A stretch of DNA of 64,000 nucleotides. It comes from Eubacteriaceae bacterium (lineage in GTDB: Bacteria > Bacillota > Clostridia > Oscillospirales > Acutalibacteraceae). The stretch covers positions 59,639-123,638 of the forward strand of contig JAETRQ010000007.1 in NCBI GenBank assembly GCA_021770095.1. The letters run 5' to 3'. How positions within the stretch are numbered: position 1 is the stretch's first letter; each line of letters starts with the position of its first letter. Below the pieces are notes generated by a model. The model had not been told where the DNA came from, ran no database searches, and saw only the letters and a list, made by a program, of their open reading frames with translations. This document shows, piece by piece, positions 18,934 to 28,521 of this stretch. Made by a program: the position numbers and the translations under genes.

Positions 18934-20007
18934 TTACATCATCATATCAAGCAGCGCAAAAGCAACCGCACATTCAACAACAGGCACTGCTCTTGGCACA
19001 ATACAAGGATCATGGCGCCCTTTAATAATAAGAACTTCCTCTTCCATTGTTTGCAAATTGACACTTTTTTGCGGTTGCGAAATGGATGGTGTCGGTTTGA
19101 TTGCAACACTCAATACCAAAGGGGCTCCGCTTGTCATACCGCCGAGTACACCACCGTTGTTGTTTGACAGCAAAGAAACATCACCATCTTTAATACAATA
19201 TGCATCATTAGCCTGTGAGCCTGTCATATCGGCAAAATCAAAGCCTGCACCGAACTGAATACCTTTAACAGCAGGAATACCGAAAAGTATGGAAGACAGA
19301 TGACTTTCTACTGTTGAAAAAATATTAGCACCAATCCCCACAGGAAGCCCTGTAACAGCACATTCGATGATTCCGCCGACACTGTCCTGCTCAAGTCTTG
19401 CAGTCTCAATAAGTGCACGCATTTTTTCCTGTGATGCAGGAGAAATAGTTGCAAACGGCATTGAAGACAAATCATCAAGAAGTTGTGCTGATATATTATT
19501 TTTATCAAACATATTGTCCTGCACGCTGCCGATCTTTGCTATATGAGCACCGACTGTTATGCCTTTTGCTTTTAACACCTGTTTTGCAAGTGCACCTGCA
19601 AAAACCAACGGAGCGGTAAGCCTTCCGCTGAAATGTCCGCCGCCGCGTACATCGTTACATCCTTCATATTTTACATATGCCGGATAATCACTGTGTGACG
19701 GACGGGGTATAGTCATAAGATTTGAATAATCACCGCTTTTGGTATTCGTATTCTCAATAACCATTGCAAGAGGTGCACCTGTTGTGACATCATCAATCAC
19801 ACCTGAAAGAATATGAGGAATATCCTTTTCAAGCCTCGGTGTAGCAGATTTATCTTTACCCGGAGCACGTCTGGACATATCCATATATACTTTATCCATA
19901 TCCAGTTTTACACCGGCAGGAAATCCGTCAATCACACATCCGATTGCCTTCCCATGGCTTTCGCCAAAAATGGATAACTTGAGTTTATTTCCGAATTCAG
20001 ATGACAT
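18934..20007 (-). CDS. aroC: Chorismate synthase
   Basis: This enzyme converts 5-enolpyruvylshikimate 3-phosphate to chorismate using reduced FMN. Signature blocks are FGESHGKAIGCVIDGFPAG at the N-terminus, YVKYEGCNDVRGGGHFSGRL in the middle and GVLGGMTSGAPL near 300. I start it at the ATG at 20007 (MSSEFGNKLKLS), giving 357 residues, the usual length. The reading frame stays open for 49 further codons upstream, but those are antisense-like shadow inside aroA. The start overlaps the aroA stop by 11 bases, indicating coupling. Confidence 0.97.
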   Translation of the reverse strand: MSSEFGNKLKLSIFGESHGKAIGCVIDGFPAGVKLDMDKVYMDMSRRAPGKDKSATPRLEKDIPHILSGVIDDVTTGAPLAMVIENTNTKSGDYSNLMTIPRPSHSDYPAYVKYEGCNDVRGGGHFSGRLTAPLVFAGALAKQVLKAKGITVGAHIAKIGSVQDNMFDKNNISAQLLDDLSSMPFATISPASQEKMRALIETARLEQDSVGGIIECAVTGLPVGIGANIFSTVESHLSSILFGIPAVKGIQFGAGFDFADMTGSQANDAYCIKDGDVSLLSNNNGGVLGGMTSGAPLVLSVAIKPTPSISQPQKSVNLQTMEEEVLIIKGRHDPCIVPRAVPVVECAVAFALLDMMM

Positions 20008-21199
20008 CTGCTTTACCCCCAATCGAGTTATAATCTTCAAAAAATGATGGGTATGATTTGTTAATACTCTGTGCATCATCAATAACAGTCTCACCTTCAA
20101 GATAAAGCCCTGCCACTGAAAATGCCATAACAATCCTGTGGTCATTAAAACCAAGAAGATGATTGGCGTGGAGTTTTGCTCCGCCTTTGATTATCATCCC
20201 ATCTTGTGTTTCAGTCACATCTGCACCAATTAACTTCAGGTTCGTGATAACACTTTCAATCCTGTCTGATTCTTTATATCTAAGGCGCTGTGCTCCTTTG
20301 ATTACGGTTGTTCCCGAAGAAAAAGCACCAAGCACAGCCATAATCGGAACTAAGTCGGGAATATCCGTTGCATCAATTTCACATCCTGCAAGATTACCCG
20401 AATTACAATGCACACTGCAATCATCACATTCAATATTTGCTCCGAACTTTTTCAGAACACCAACAATTGCTTTGTCACCCTGCGTTGAGTTCATGTCAAG
20501 ACCGGTTACAGTAACATCTGAACCTATTGCACCTGCAACAAGGAAAAACGCTGCCTGTGACCAATCACCCTCAACAACATAATCCATCTTATTGAATTTC
20601 TGTCCGCCGTGAACAAGATAGCCAAAATCGGTTTCTGTAACATCCACGCCGAAATCAGACATAACTTTAACAGTCATATCAACATACGGCTTTGACTGCA
20701 AGGGAGTTTTCAGTATAACTGCACTGTCTCCGTCAATATTGGCAAGAGCCAGAAGCAAACCTGTAATATACTGACTGCTGACATCTCCGCTGACTTCATA
20801 ACTGCCGTTTGTTAATTTTCCATTTATTGTCATCGGCAAAGTTCCCGAACTGTCAACACGTACGCCATGTTGCGGAAGGATGGACAAATATTCGCCAATT
20901 GTGCGCGGCAATAAACTGCCTTCACCAACAAATGTAACATTTCTGCCAAGTGATGCCGCAACAGGAATCATAAACCTGAGTGTGGAACCGCTCTCAATAC
21001 AATTAAGGATACTTTCATTGCTCTTTAATGATTGAATTACACCCAGAGTAGCCTTCATATCCTTTGAATCAATAATCGGCGAAACATTTCCCCCTCCGGC
21101 AAGAAACGAACAGATTAACGCCCTGTGAGCCGCTGACTTTGAGGGTGGTATATGTATACTGCCATTTAATTTTGATTTGCTAATTTTTACTGAACTCAT
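19997..21199 (-). CDS. aroA: 3-phosphoshikimate 1-carboxyvinyltransferase (EPSP synthase)
   Basis: EPSP synthase joins shikimate-3-phosphate and PEP. The 400-residue protein has PPSKSAAHRALI, SGSTLRFMIPVAASLG, PDLVPIMAVLGAF, RLRYKESDRI and DHRIVMAFSVAGL in order. The PEP-loop sequence differs from the canonical NAGTA block: ESGSTLRF, a form typical of many Clostridia (class II-like variation, inferred from that motif). A GGAG ribosome site lies 11 bases upstream of the ATG. It sits six bases after aroB and overlaps aroC. Confidence 0.96.
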   Translation of the reverse strand: MSSVKISKSKLNGSIHIPPSKSAAHRALICSFLAGGGNVSPIIDSKDMKATLGVIQSLKSNESILNCIESGSTLRFMIPVAASLGRNVTFVGEGSLLPRTIGEYLSILPQHGVRVDSSGTLPMTINGKLTNGSYEVSGDVSSQYITGLLLALANIDGDSAVILKTPLQSKPYVDMTVKVMSDFGVDVTETDFGYLVHGGQKFNKMDYVVEGDWSQAAFFLVAGAIGSDVTVTGLDMNSTQGDKAIVGVLKKFGANIECDDCSVHCNSGNLAGCEIDATDIPDLVPIMAVLGAFSSGTTVIKGAQRLRYKESDRIESVITNLKLIGADVTETQDGMIIKGGAKLHANHLLGFNDHRIVMAFSVAGLYLEGETVIDDAQSINKSYPSFFEDYNSIGGKADVI

Positions 21200-21205
21200 T
21201 TGTAT

Positions 21206-22246
21206 TTATACTCCAAAAATTCCTGCAATATCTTCTGTTTTAACAGGATTGATAAAACTGTCTCCTATTGAATTGAGCATAACAAATTTGATGCCGGTTC
21301 CGGTTCTTTTTTTATCAGCATTCATTGCAGAGACAATTTCTGCATCTGTGTGTGTATCAACTGTTTTCAAACCATATTTTTCTAGTAATGAAGCAATTCT
21401 TTCAGTTGTTCCTTTTGCGGTAATACCCATATTCTCACCAACCTGTGAAATCATAACCATACCGATTCCGACTGCTTCACCATGACTGACCGTTTCAAAA
21501 TTCCATAATTTTTCTATTGCATGACCGCAAGTGTGACCGAAATTAAGCAGTGCACGTTCACCATGCTCTTTCTCATCATTTTCCACAACGGCTCTTTTAA
21601 TATCAACACATTCAAAAATCATATCATCAATAAAATCTTTTGCATTTTCATTTTCAAGCCGTTTAAATAAAGTTTCAGACTTGATACATCCGTACTTAAT
21701 CACTTCTCCCATACCATCAGCAAAATAATGCTCACTTAAAGTATCGAGAACATTTGGATCAATTATTACCAGACTCGGTTGATGAAAAGCACCGCAAAGA
21801 TTTTTACCCTGCGGCAAGTCAACTGCTGTTTTTCCGCCAACGGAAGAATCAACCTGTGCAAGAAGAGTGGTCGGAACCTGAACAAACTTAATTCCCCTCA
21901 GATATACAGCGGCAGCAAAACCTGCCATATCACCGACTACACCACCGCCGAGAGCAACAACACCATCTTCACGGGTCAAGCCTTTTTCTGCCATAAATTC
22001 AACCATATCCACAACGGTTGAAGTCGTTTTTGACGACTCTCCCGCAGGAAAAATATACGTATATACTTCGTATCCGGAATTTTCCAAATCCGTTTTAACA
22101 TCGTCACCGTAAATCTTATATACATTTGAATCACTTATTAAGGTAATCATTCTGCCTTTAAGAACAGATTTGGACAATGCACCAACAGAATTTATAAGTC
22201 CTTTTTCAATTAAAATATCATTACCTTTTACAGAAAGTTTTTTCAT
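21206..22246 (-). CDS. aroB: 3-dehydroquinate synthase
   Basis: This NAD- and metal-dependent enzyme cyclises DAHP to 3-dehydroquinate. The 346-residue protein has the signature GGGVVGDMAGFAAAVYLRGI, the lysine/metal region VDSSVGGKTAVDLPQGKN and the metal-binding FGHTCGHAIEK. The start ATG overlaps the tyrA stop by one base (TAATG), a classic coupling arrangement. The remaining shikimate genes (DAHP synthase, aroD, aroE, aroK) are not in this window. Confidence 0.97.
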   Translation of the reverse strand: MKKLSVKGNDILIEKGLINSVGALSKSVLKGRMITLISDSNVYKIYGDDVKTDLENSGYEVYTYIFPAGESSKTTSTVVDMVEFMAEKGLTREDGVVALGGGVVGDMAGFAAAVYLRGIKFVQVPTTLLAQVDSSVGGKTAVDLPQGKNLCGAFHQPSLVIIDPNVLDTLSEHYFADGMGEVIKYGCIKSETLFKRLENENAKDFIDDMIFECVDIKRAVVENDEKEHGERALLNFGHTCGHAIEKLWNFETVSHGEAVGIGMVMISQVGENMGITAKGTTERIASLLEKYGLKTVDTHTDAEIVSAMNADKKRTGTGIKFVMLNSIGDSFINPVKTEDIAGIFGV

Positions 22247-23073
22247 TATCCGATTTCCTCTTTAATTCTGTTTCCTTTCTCCATAAGATCATGGAGATTT
22301 TTTTTATCATCATTCATAATACTTTCTCTGAACTTATTTAAATTATTAACCAAATCATCAATCTCGCGCACAAGCGGTTCCTTGTTATCCAGAAAAAGCT
22401 GTGTCCACATATCCGCATTGATTCTTGCAACACGACTGACGTCTCTGTAACTGCCTGCAGAATATCCTGCATGCTGGGGTGCAAGCGGTGACAGGACATA
22501 GGAACAAGCCAGAACATGTGCAATCTGTGAAGTAAACGCAATCATTTCATCATGATGTTCAGGCGTTGTAACAACTGTGCGGGCAAAACCCATTTCCTGT
22601 GCCAGACCTACAAGTGCATCCGTTTTTTGCCTAGGTGTATTCTCAAGCGGAGTACATATAAAAGATGCATTATCGAACAGGGTATCCAAAGAATTGTCAT
22701 AACCGCTTACTTCTCTGCCCGCCATTGGATGTCCGCCAATATAATAAAAATCGAAGTTTTCTTTCTCAAGCGTTCGGCATATTTTTGTTTTTATACCACA
22801 AGAATCAGTAACTATACTATGTCTTTTGAATAAATCTTTATTATCTATTATAAATGGGATAATTGCTTCAGGATAGAAATTGATTATCGTAATATCTGCC
22901 TTTGGAATTAACTCTTGCAAAGAACCTGTTTCGTCAATCACACCGTCACCCAGCGCTCTGATTGTTACAGTTTCCGTTCTATTCCAACCAAGAACTCTAT
23001 GTGATGTATTTTTCTTCAATGTTTTAGCAAGGCTTGCACCGATTAATCCAAGACCGACAATCAAAATATTCAT
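22246..23073 (-). CDS. tyrA: Prephenate dehydrogenase
   Basis: This enzyme oxidatively decarboxylates prephenate to 4-hydroxyphenylpyruvate for Tyr synthesis. The Rossmann motif GLGLIGASLAKTL opens the protein and the substrate-binding HPMAGREVSGY lies near residue 120. I start it at the ATG at 23073 (MNILIVGLG, 275 residues), behind GGAAG and 32 bases downstream of a promoter -10. The longer frame to 23133 would begin inside the promoter. No ACT domain is visible, so regulation by Tyr may be absent or transcriptional. It is the first gene of the aromatic operon. Confidence 0.95.
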   Translation of the reverse strand: MNILIVGLGLIGASLAKTLKKNTSHRVLGWNRTETVTIRALGDGVIDETGSLQELIPKADITIINFYPEAIIPFIIDNKDLFKRHSIVTDSCGIKTKICRTLEKENFDFYYIGGHPMAGREVSGYDNSLDTLFDNASFICTPLENTPRQKTDALVGLAQEMGFARTVVTTPEHHDEMIAFTSQIAHVLACSYVLSPLAPQHAGYSAGSYRDVSRVARINADMWTQLFLDNKEPLVREIDDLVNNLNKFRESIMNDDKKNLHDLMEKGNRIKEEIG

Positions 23074-23104
23074 AATCGCACTTCCAGAAATAATAGTCAT
23101 CAAT

Positions 23105-23133
23105 ATAATAATATATAAATTATAATAAGTCAA
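23105..23133 (-). promoter_or_regulatory. Predicted sigma-A promoter of the tyrA-aroB-aroA-aroC-pheA operon
   Basis: On the minus strand TTGACT (23128-23133), a 17-base spacer and TATTAT (23105-23110) place transcription start near 23098, about 25 bases before the tyrA ATG. The short leader leaves no room for a T-box or leader-peptide attenuator. Confidence 0.7.
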
Positions 23134-23209
23134 ATTTAAATTCTTAAATATAATAATTTGTTTATAAATTATTGCTTCTATATTATAAAAAGAAGAGTCT
23201 GCATAACAA

Positions 23210-23237
23210 AAAGGGTATGGATTACTCCATACCCTTT
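23210..23237 (-). terminator. Intrinsic terminator of the secreted-protein/peptide unit
   Basis: AAAGGGTATGG (23210-23220) pairs with 23227-23237 across a six-base loop, with a U-rich tract on the minus-strand side. It lies 17 bases past the stop of the 45-codon gene and so ends that transcription unit before the tyrA promoter. Confidence 0.8.
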
Positions 23238-23254
23238 AGTTCTTAATCGATTAA

Positions 23255-23392
23255 TTAATCAAAAAAGTCATCGCCATCTTCGAGGTTGTTGTCTCCACCG
23301 GTATTACCGGCATCAGATGTCATAACAATATCTCTTGGAGGAAGTGCATAATTACGAACTTCCATTTCTGGCTCATTATAAAACTTTTTCAT
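23255..23392 (-). CDS. 45-residue acidic small peptide, co-transcribed with the large secreted protein
   Basis: A 45-codon frame starts at ATG 23392 behind a perfect AGGAGG (seven-base spacer), 14 bases after the stop of the 1651-residue gene, and ends just before a terminator. The peptide opens MKKFYNEPEMEVRNYALPPR, then has a DIVMTSDAGNTGG centre and an acidic C-terminus ending NLEDGDDFFD. There is no transmembrane segment, signal peptide or Cys. The pattern of a Lys-rich start, x-P-x-M/L-E-V, D-I-[IV]-x-T-S and an acidic Asn/Gly/Asp tail resembles unnamed short peptides seen in many gut Firmicutes and Bacteroidota. Function is unknown. A leader-core layout would suit a modified or exported peptide, but no modifying enzyme is adjacent. 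Confidence 0.75.
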   Translation of the reverse strand: MKKFYNEPEMEVRNYALPPRDIVMTSDAGNTGGDNNLEDGDDFFD

Positions 23393-23406
23393 AATTATCT
23401 ACCTCC

Positions 23407-26400
23407 TTATTTTGTAACAACATCTGTTCTTGTATCAGAATAGAATGTTGTTCTTGTACCATCAGGTAATTCGACAATTGCATAGGCTGCATATGAGTAA
23501 GTCTGACCCATATTGCTGTCGTTAACATTGAGTGAAAGTACGAACTGATTACCAGGTGTATGCTTTGTTGACTTAGCACGTCTGACACCGTCAACACCTG
23601 TATTTTCAAGCTGAAGTGATGAACCTACAGGACCAAGAAGCATACCTGTTTCAACCATCTTGTATCCTTCCGGAAGAACGAAAGTACCAATCATTGATAC
23701 CTTAGCAAGGTTGCCGCTGTTGTCAAGAACTTTAACAAATCCATCTTCAACAGTTACACCGTAAAGCTCACCGCTTGTGCCGACATTTACAACTTCATCA
23801 AGATAATCACCATATTCATTGACTACAATCATTTCGAAGTCTTCTTGTGAAAATGCAACGAGGTTTACATTCTTACAAGCGTAGAATGAGTAATCCTTAC
23901 CATAATATACAGGAACAAATACGCCTGCATAATCTTCAGAATTAAATTCTAATAATTCACACCATACATATGCATCTGTTTCAGCAAAACCGCCAACAAT
24001 CATTTCAGCACTTGTCAAATCAACTCTTTCGTTATAACCGAATTCAGCCGTTGATACAAGTCCTACGCTGTCATCTGGATCAAATCCATAAGCATAACTC
24101 ATTACATTAACCGTATACTTATTCTCTGTTTGAGGTGTGTAGTTTGCAACGATTGTTGTATCAGCAGAAACTGTGAATGTCTCACCTGCTGTTACACCGT
24201 CAACACTGTAACCACTGAATGAATAGTAAGCAAGTTTCGGTGCGCTTGGTACTGTAAAGTTACCATTTGCATCAGTATAAATTACATCAAATACTTTATT
24301 ATCTGTTCCGCGGACAAACTTAACTGCATAACCCTGATCAGATTCCTGTACAGGTTTTGTTGTGAGATAAGTATTACCTTTAACAATAAAGCCAAGTGAC
24401 GGTGATGTTGTCATAAACTTATCAGCTGTTTCCTGACCGTTTGTTGAAGGAGCACTGTATCTGTAATACCAAGCTACAAAATCAAGTTCTGCATCTTTGT
24501 TTATATCAGTTGAATTAACATCGATTGTTCCGTTTGCATTTACTACAACAGATGTACCAAACGGAATCTTTGCATCATTAACTTTTGTACCGTTAAGATA
24601 AACATCATACTCTGATGCACTTGCAGTGAGCTGATTGAGAACATCTTCAACAGCTTTGTCAAGTTCACCCTGTGTGCTGAACAATAAGCCATCATATGAT
24701 GTGCCGTTTACTACAACACTCTTATAGAGATTGAATGAATCAAGAACAGATACATCATACTGGTCCTTATCAGTTGTTGCTTTTGCTTTTTCAATTGAGT
24801 CTGCTACAGAAATATCAACTGCAGGAGCAGTAGGAATTGCTGCTCTGTATGTTGCTGCCTCTGCGTCAATTACAGGCTGAGCAGATGCCATAATTGATGG
24901 AAGATGTGTTGAATTTTCAAAATACATTGCTGAGTTGATTGTATTCTGAACTTTCTGAAGATCATCTGCTGTGAACTTTTTGTCTGCAAGGCTTGCAAGA
25001 AGTTCAGCCTTTGCAGCATTGTAATCTGTCCAATCAGCAGGGAGTTCAGTAGCATCATACTTTGCTGTGTAAGTTACATCTTCATGAAGAACATCATTCA
25101 GATTAATTTCAGGATCCCAGCCGCTGAATGTGTATTTGTATATACCTTCATTATAAGCCGGAGTCATAATATCAGCAATTTCGTTCTGATACTTTGAAAG
25201 AACTTCATCGTATGTTGCAACGATTGTTGAAGTCTGTTCTGCACCGTTAGCATCTTTGTAAACAAAGTTAACATTGATTGGCTTATATTCAAGTGCAGCG
25301 TATGCATTATAAAGGTTATTATATTTACCTGTTAAGTTCCAAGCAACGTTGTTTGCACCAACACGTGTATTCGCTGCCTGTGAAACTACTTCTTCATATC
25401 TGTAGTCTGCTTTAGCTTCATCAAGGGCAGTCTTGAAGGCTTGATAAGATTCTTCTGTATATGGTGCTGCAGGAGTATCTGCTACCATATCAATGAGGTC
25501 GATAAGATAAGAAATATCAACTACATAACAAGATGAATCAATTGTACCGCAGGTAAGGTATGAATAACCACGATATGTTGAGGCTGGAACTGTTTTCCAT
25601 CTGTAGAGGAAACCAACATTACCAAAAATACCATATGATGATGCTCCTCTCTCTTCGTTTTCGAAAGGCTTTGGCATCTCTTCAAAAGTAGTATATTCAG
25701 GTGTTGCTGCAATGTGAGCAATCATATCACCCGTAAAGGTTGTAACACCAGAAATATCGGCACTTGTTGAACGGGAAACGATACCGGCAACATTATTATC
25801 TCGGATATCACCTTCCGTATTTGCAACAAGTTCTGTTAGTCTTGAATCATTAGGGTCATTAATAGATACCCCACCTGTTGCCACAGCATATTCTACACCA
25901 ATCGGAATATTCTGTCTTCCGGTGATTCTAATATTTGTCATTTCTGCATCAGAACCGGTCAAATCACCAGGCGTATAATGGAGTCTATAACTCTCATCCT
26001 CAGCAAGAGTCATATGCTTACTGGTGGTGATACCCAATGTCCACTGACCAACCAAAAATTCACTATACCAGCTGATTTGATCATATCCTTCAGGAATAGA
26101 AGTATCATCATGGAATGTGATACTGTCAAGTACCTGTGAATAACTGGTATCACGTGCTTCCCAAGTCATAACTGCCTCACCGTATTTAAGGTCCTTAGCG
26201 TCATGCGTTGTTTTGAAAATTACTGCTTCCTGAGGATATCTGATTGATGCACCATAGAAGTTCGACTCAACGCCAACTGCCTGCAATGTGTTTTTGGTTA
26301 AAGCAGAGAGTTTTGAGTTTTGAATATAAGTTCCATCAGGAGCACGAAGGAATGTGATGTGAAGATTCTGACGTGCTTCAAGAAGATATACAACCATTGC

Positions 26401-28362
26401 TGTATATTCATCCGACTGCGCATAAAAATCAGTAAATTCTGTTGTAGGAAGAGTATCGGCATATGCCTTAACTTCATTATACGCTGCTTCATACTCTGTG
26501 AAACCTACATAATCTTTTTCATCAGCTTTAAGTGATGGATATTCATCAAAAAGTTCCTTAAGTGATGCTGAACCTAATTCTGTTGAAACTTCATATGCTG
26601 TTGTGAATCTGAGACCTTTAACTGCTTCATTAATTGCATCAATCTGAGCCTGAACAAGAGCCTCTGATCCCGGAGAATCATTTGGCTTGTTTGCACTGAC
26701 TCCGTAGTTTGCTTCATCGCCCCAAACAGCAATTTTTGCTGCTTTGATTGCTGCAACTACAACATCAACAGATTCCTGAGTGAAAACTGTCGGCTGTGCA
26801 AGAGCCTGTGTCTCGTTAATCAAAGTTTCAAGATCTGTAGTATCAACTTTTGTTACCGCATCTACTAAGTCCTTATAAGCTTGCTCAAGTTCTGTTTTTG
26901 CTTCTGCAGGATTTCCTGTATAACCATTGCCTACAACTGAAGTAAATACGCGCTGTGCTTTCTGATACTTCTGGTCAAATACATACCAACTTTCTGATGT
27001 ATACTGACCGGCTGCATTATGTGTTTCCCATGTTTTGACAATACCATTGTCACCATCGAATGTATCACGAAGAGCCTTATAATCTTCAGAATCCTGAGTA
27101 TAAGCGGCAGTCAACTTCGGAATTTTATTCTTCTCAAGATCATCAATTTTGTTAATCAAGTTATCAAGCGGAGCATCACCTGAATATGCCTCTGACGGCT
27201 TAACTGCTGTGATGGCATCAGCTGCAGCAAAGAAATCTGCAAGTCCGCCTTCTTTATACTTAGTAAGATCGAATGAACCTGCTTTTGCATTAATAGAACC
27301 GAGTGCCTCACGTACAACTGAATAGTTAACAACAGTAAGCTGTGCTGTTGCATTTGTAGGAACAATTGAACGGAAAACAGCATCAGAACCATAGTTCTGC
27401 GCAATAATCCATGAAGGAGTATAAGTTGCTACATGGTTACCTGTAAGTGCACTGTCACCGGCAAAAGTAATTTTGTTTACAGCACCTGCCCATGGACTTG
27501 CTGATAAGCCCTTGTTGTATTCAAGTCTTTCTGCGTCAAGATATACCCGATTATTGTTCCAGCCCATAAAGTTGCTGTCGCCGTTTGCTGAAAGCCATTC
27601 AAAATTCACTTCGTTTGAGAAGTTTGCTTTCCAGTTACGGTTTGTGTATGTTACGTTTTCATATCCTCCCAGAACAAAAATTGAGCTTGGGGTAGTTCTT
27701 GTATCGTTATCAGCTATTCTTTCTTCTTTAGTAGTACAAGTACCTGAAGAAGGATATACGGCATAAAGGTGATAATTCGAACCGAACACTGAAACGCCCT
27801 TTGTTCTTCTTGTATTATACATTACAGGAAGTGCTGTTTCGTTAACTCCATCATAAAGCATTACAGTAGGAGCATAATACATTGAGTGATCAAGACCATC
27901 AATGTTAGAGGTATCGAGTGCTCTGTTTGAAGTTGTACAATCAGGAGCAGAAAGAAGATTTGAATAATAGTAAGCAGGAACAGCATTGCCGACCATAGTA
28001 GGAACAGCATTTGCTGTATACGCACTGAGAGGAGTTGCAGAATTCTTCATTGCGTTAACTGCATTATTCAAAGCATCAGCAGCTGCAGATGCACCGTTGT
28101 CGAGCCCGCCATACTTGTATGAATCAAGATTCTTCTGAGCAGTAACATAAGCATCATAAGCCTGTTTCATATTAGTATAAACATTTGTTGTGTCTTTTGA
28201 GATGTCATTGATAGCCTGAACATAATTGCTCATTGCACTTTCAAGTTTATCAGTAACGTCATCACCAAAAGCAGTGAAAGCCATTAATGGTACTGAAGTG
28301 ATTACCATTAAAGCGGCAAGGAGAATGGATAAAATTCTCTTTGAAACTTTTGTTTTTCTCAT
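23407..28362 (-). CDS. Large secreted repeat protein (FIVAR-like helices, InlB-type B-repeats)
   Basis: This 1651-residue protein has an N-terminal signal peptide (KRILSILLAALMVITSVPLM, cleavage likely near MAFTAFG-DD). A helical region with FIVAR-like segments follows (about 35-110, 400-600 and 960-1010). Two InlB B-repeat/Listeria-Bacteroides-like modules lie near 1020-1085 (YTFSGWDPE) and 1345-1410 (YYSFSGYSVDG). A C-terminal beta domain of about 200 residues closes it and contains VETGMLLGP and RRAKSTKHTPGNQF. There is no LPXTG, dockerin or C-terminal transmembrane helix, so it is secreted or held by an unknown mechanism. The function is probably surface adhesion or glycan binding (inference). 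It has its own strong promoter and folded leader and is followed by a 45-codon gene. Confidence 0.8.
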   Translation of the reverse strand: MRKTKVSKRILSILLAALMVITSVPLMAFTAFGDDVTDKLESAMSNYVQAINDISKDTTNVYTNMKQAYDAYVTAQKNLDSYKYGGLDNGASAAADALNNAVNAMKNSATPLSAYTANAVPTMVGNAVPAYYYSNLLSAPDCTTSNRALDTSNIDGLDHSMYYAPTVMLYDGVNETALPVMYNTRRTKGVSVFGSNYHLYAVYPSSGTCTTKEERIADNDTRTTPSSIFVLGGYENVTYTNRNWKANFSNEVNFEWLSANGDSNFMGWNNNRVYLDAERLEYNKGLSASPWAGAVNKITFAGDSALTGNHVATYTPSWIIAQNYGSDAVFRSIVPTNATAQLTVVNYSVVREALGSINAKAGSFDLTKYKEGGLADFFAAADAITAVKPSEAYSGDAPLDNLINKIDDLEKNKIPKLTAAYTQDSEDYKALRDTFDGDNGIVKTWETHNAAGQYTSESWYVFDQKYQKAQRVFTSVVGNGYTGNPAEAKTELEQAYKDLVDAVTKVDTTDLETLINETQALAQPTVFTQESVDVVVAAIKAAKIAVWGDEANYGVSANKPNDSPGSEALVQAQIDAINEAVKGLRFTTAYEVSTELGSASLKELFDEYPSLKADEKDYVGFTEYEAAYNEVKAYADTLPTTEFTDFYAQSDEYTAMVVYLLEARQNLHITFLRAPDGTYIQNSKLSALTKNTLQAVGVESNFYGASIRYPQEAVIFKTTHDAKDLKYGEAVMTWEARDTSYSQVLDSITFHDDTSIPEGYDQISWYSEFLVGQWTLGITTSKHMTLAEDESYRLHYTPGDLTGSDAEMTNIRITGRQNIPIGVEYAVATGGVSINDPNDSRLTELVANTEGDIRDNNVAGIVSRSTSADISGVTTFTGDMIAHIAATPEYTTFEEMPKPFENEERGASSYGIFGNVGFLYRWKTVPASTYRGYSYLTCGTIDSSCYVVDISYLIDLIDMVADTPAAPYTEESYQAFKTALDEAKADYRYEEVVSQAANTRVGANNVAWNLTGKYNNLYNAYAALEYKPINVNFVYKDANGAEQTSTIVATYDEVLSKYQNEIADIMTPAYNEGIYKYTFSGWDPEINLNDVLHEDVTYTAKYDATELPADWTDYNAAKAELLASLADKKFTADDLQKVQNTINSAMYFENSTHLPSIMASAQPVIDAEAATYRAAIPTAPAVDISVADSIEKAKATTDKDQYDVSVLDSFNLYKSVVVNGTSYDGLLFSTQGELDKAVEDVLNQLTASASEYDVYLNGTKVNDAKIPFGTSVVVNANGTIDVNSTDINKDAELDFVAWYYRYSAPSTNGQETADKFMTTSPSLGFIVKGNTYLTTKPVQESDQGYAVKFVRGTDNKVFDVIYTDANGNFTVPSAPKLAYYSFSGYSVDGVTAGETFTVSADTTIVANYTPQTENKYTVNVMSYAYGFDPDDSVGLVSTAEFGYNERVDLTSAEMIVGGFAETDAYVWCELLEFNSEDYAGVFVPVYYGKDYSFYACKNVNLVAFSQEDFEMIVVNEYGDYLDEVVNVGTSGELYGVTVEDGFVKVLDNSGNLAKVSMIGTFVLPEGYKMVETGMLLGPVGSSLQLENTGVDGVRRAKSTKHTPGNQFVLSLNVNDSNMGQTYSYAAYAIVELPDGTRTTFYSDTRTDVVTK

Positions 28363-28515
28363 TTGATTGCCTCCTAATCAAATTTGCCTTGTAGCACAGT
28401 AATATTTCATAAAGAGTGCGTTGATTCCTGACCTAATCTAAACACCGGAAATATGCCTGTGGGCAAGACATTTAGTTGGTTAATGGGTATAGTATTCCCA
28501 ATAGCCTTTTATACA
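28361..28515 (-). promoter_or_regulatory. Structured 5' leader of the large secreted protein; Shine-Dalgarno in a hairpin loop
   Basis: The predicted mRNA leader is about 155 nt. Read on the minus strand, it can form TGGG/CCCA (28484-28500), an 8-bp wobble-rich stem 28467-28474 with 28439-28446 enclosing TGCC/GGCA, a GATT/AATC hairpin (28423-28438) and a GCAC/GTGC hairpin (28394-28419). The last hairpin is an 8-bp perfect stem (28376-28383 with 28361-28368) whose seven-base loop holds AGGAGG; its 3' arm includes the first two bases of the start codon. It matches no riboswitch consensus I can recall (not GEMM, T-box, TPP, SAM, cobalamin, ydaO or purine). It may control translation or mRNA stability. 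Confidence 0.5.
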
Positions 28516-28521
28516 CACTTA

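Noticed and set aside
18656..19258. 200-codon plus-strand frame spanning pheA and aroC
   Set aside because: It crosses two real genes antisense, and its serine-rich composition reflects the reversed codons of those genes.
28384..28515. A known riboswitch (c-di-GMP, T-box, SAM, cobalamin, purine) in the leader of the large secreted protein
   Set aside because: None of the conserved core strings of these classes is present, for example no GACGCAAAGC or T-box TGGGTGG. I keep it only as an unclassified structured leader.
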